In this document: positions 62,681-64,000 of the stretch, piece after piece
Layout: every line of letters begins with the position of its first letter
How positions within the stretch are numbered: position 1 is the first letter of the stretch
Source of the DNA: Paracoccaceae bacterium
GTDB lineage: Bacteria > Pseudomonadota > Alphaproteobacteria > Rhodobacterales > Rhodobacteraceae
DNA length: 64,000 nucleotides
Direction: 5' to 3'
Assembly (NCBI GenBank): GCA_016124615.1
Contig: WGNF01000004.1
Coordinates: 124,001-188,000 of the forward strand
The notes under the pieces: generated by a model
The model's database searches: none
What the model was told of the DNA's origin: nothing
What the model saw: only the letters and a program-made list of their open reading frames with translations
Program-made: the position numbers and the translations under genes

Positions 62681-63859
62681 ATGTTTGTCCTTTTGAGCGT
62701 CGCCCGCAAGGTCGTCGCGCGTTGCGGTCTGCGGACCGGCGCGCTGGCCGCTGCCCTTGGCCTTGCGGCCTGTGGCCCGGTCATCACCAGTGGCGGCGGG
62801 GGCGGCGCATCGGGGCCGGTGCAGGTCGCGCTGCTGGTGCCCTCGGGCTCGGGGGAATCGAGCGACGAGCTGTTGGCGCAGAACCTTGAGAACGCGGCCC
62901 GGCTGGCGATTTCCGACCTAAACGGGGTCAAGGTCGATCTGCGGGTCTATTCCACCGGGGCCACGCCCGAGGCCGCCGCCTCGACCGCCACTCAGGCGGT
63001 AAATGACGGCGCGCGCATCATTCTGGGGCCGGTCTTCGCCCAGGCGGCCAATGCGGCGGGGGCCGCGGTCGCGGGGCGCGGGGTGAACGTGCTCAGCTTC
63101 TCGAACAACGCCGACATCGCCGGGCGCAATGTCTTCATCCTGGGGCCGACCTTCCGCAACACCGCCGACCGGCTGGTGCGCTATGCCGTATCGCAGGGCA
63201 AGACCAGCATCGCCGTGCTGCATGACCAGACCCCGGCAGGCGCGGCCGGGTTCAAGGCGATCGAAGCTGCCATCGCGGCGAATGGCGCGACGCTGGCGAC
63301 CGAGGCGAGCTATCCGTTCTCGCAACAGGGGGTGATCGCGGCGGTTCCCGGCATCGCCACCTCGATCAAGTCCTCTGGCGCGCAGGCGGTGTTCTTCACC
63401 TCCGATACCGCGGGCGCCCTGCCGCTGGTCACCCAGCTGATGAGCGAGAACGGCATCGACCCTGCCATGATCCAGTACATCGGCCTGACGCGCTGGGATA
63501 TTCCGGCAACCACGCTGGCCTTGCCCGGCGTGCAGCATGGCTGGTTCGCCGAGCCCGATCCGGGCACCAACCAGCAGTTTGCGACACGCTATACCGCCGC
63601 CTATGGCACCGGACCGCTGCCCATCGCCGGGCTCGCCTATGATGGCATTGCCGCCATCGGCGCACTGGTGCAGGCCGGTCAGGGCGACCTGAGCGCCGGG
63701 GCGCTGACCCAACCCTCGGGCTTCGTCGGCGTGAACGGCATCTTCCGGCTGATGCCCGACGGCACCGACCAGCGGGGCCTGGCGATCGCCCAGATCGTCA
63801 ACAACCAGGTGAACGTGATTGACCCCGCCCCCAGAAGCTTCGGCGGCCCCGGCTCGTAA
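62681..63859 (+). CDS. Penicillin-binding protein activator (LpoA/LppC-like lipoprotein)
   Basis: The 392-residue protein starts with a lipoprotein signal ending in LGLAACGP (Cys31). The rest is a type I periplasmic-binding fold (VQVALLVPSGSGESSDELLA, ARIILGPVFAQAANAAGAAV, NVLSFSNNADIAGRNVFIL). In the LppC/LpoA group this lipoprotein sits in the outer membrane and stimulates PBP1A; I infer that role from family and the rsmI-yraN neighbourhood. Start MFVLLSVARKV follows GAGGAA. Confidence 0.88.
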   Translation: MFVLLSVARKVVARCGLRTGALAAALGLAACGPVITSGGGGGASGPVQVALLVPSGSGESSDELLAQNLENAARLAISDLNGVKVDLRVYSTGATPEAAASTATQAVNDGARIILGPVFAQAANAAGAAVAGRGVNVLSFSNNADIAGRNVFILGPTFRNTADRLVRYAVSQGKTSIAVLHDQTPAGAAGFKAIEAAIAANGATLATEASYPFSQQGVIAAVPGIATSIKSSGAQAVFFTSDTAGALPLVTQLMSENGIDPAMIQYIGLTRWDIPATTLALPGVQHGWFAEPDPGTNQQFATRYTAAYGTGPLPIAGLAYDGIAAIGALVQAGQGDLSAGALTQPSGFVGVNGIFRLMPDGTDQRGLAIAQIVNNQVNVIDPAPRSFGGPGS

Positions 63860-64000
63860 GCTGGCGCCCGTCGCCGCCCCGCAATCGCTCGGCCCGCTGA
63901 TCTGCCCGGCCGAGGTGATTTTCGACGCCCCCGCCGTTGCGGCGGCGATCGGTCTTGCATTGCGGGACGCGCCCGACGACCGCGCCCGCCGCGCCGCCGC
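63819..64000 (+). CDS. glnD: Probable start of [protein-PII] uridylyltransferase GlnD (runs off window)
   Basis: An open frame beginning with TTG at 63819 (after a stop at 63816 and AGGTGA at 63806) continues to the end of the window. It reads TPPPEASAAPARKLAPVAA, then PQSLGPLICPAEVIFDAPAV. The LICPAEVIFDAPAV segment resembles the N-terminus of rhodobacterial GlnD, the nitrogen sensor that uridylylates PII. Only about 60 residues are visible and none is catalytic, so this is a tentative call. A later CTG (63861) could be the true start. Confidence 0.4.
   Translation, partial: MTPPPEASAAPARKLAPVAAPQSLGPLICPAEVIFDAPAVAAAIGLALRDAPDDRARRAA

Overview
The window looks like a chromosomal segment of a high-GC alphaproteobacterium of the Rhodobacteraceae (Rhodobacter/Paracoccus-type). 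Supporting signs are a short HisG paired with HisZ, a 759-residue adenosylcobalamin-dependent ribonucleotide reductase, an RpoHII-type sigma factor, xdhABC, a type I sulfide:quinone reductase whose three cysteines sit one residue from those of the Rhodobacter capsulatus enzyme, and a DUF1489 gene. Gene density is very high, many neighbours overlap by ATGA or TGATG, and I see no tRNA, rRNA, CRISPR array, transposase or phage gene.

Layout: (1) 1-12140, nearly all minus strand: an accessory catabolic region. It has an FAD-linked D-2-hydroxyacid oxidase, then a fully coupled six-gene operon (TPP enzyme, hydantoinase A and B, aminotransferase, uronate-dehydrogenase-like epimerase, FAD oxidoreductase), a LysR regulator and two SDR genes, the first broken by a 10-bp tandem duplication. 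A shared 39-bp motif precedes three of these transcription units. (2) 12587-24160: nrdJ, a DUF1489 gene, hisS-hisZ-hisG, slyX, an Lrp regulator divergent from phenylalanine hydroxylase, and dnaE. (3) 24265-26428: cytochrome oxidase copper-delivery genes (small membrane protein, SCO1, CtaG). (4) 26668-36051: a purine module, xdhABC translationally coupled to a BMP-type nucleoside/purine ABC transporter, ended by a strong terminator. (5) 36174-45772: M20 peptidase, sqr, amine oxidases, an AhpD-like protein, an unrecognised small/Cys-rich two-gene cassette, a DUF2202 ferritin-like protein, a covalent-flavin demethylase-type enzyme and a hydroxyacid dehydrogenase. (6) 45918-64000: SH3 protein, cation efflux, M3 peptidase, an amino-acid ABC pair without ATPase, coaBC-dut-moeB, rpoHII, a glutathione transferase, acvB/virJ, comM, esterase, gshB-yraN-rsmI, an LpoA-like lipoprotein, and the probable start of glnD.

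The most interesting non-coding signals are: a family of about 55-bp hairpin elements (five copies A-E), two of which lie in frame inside the coding sequences of xdhA and xdhB in opposite orientations; the three-copy motif CAAGAA-N12-GWCAAG-N5-CTTG in the catabolic region; a back-to-back promoter pair between nrdJ and the DUF1489 gene; an 11-bp iteron-like array between hisS and slyX; a perfect 26-bp inverted repeat between phhA and dnaE; and a candidate RpoE promoter for rpoHII. The hisS gene carries an AT-richer central block that suggests intragenic recombination. All assignments are from reading the sequence and remembered family features; no searches were run.
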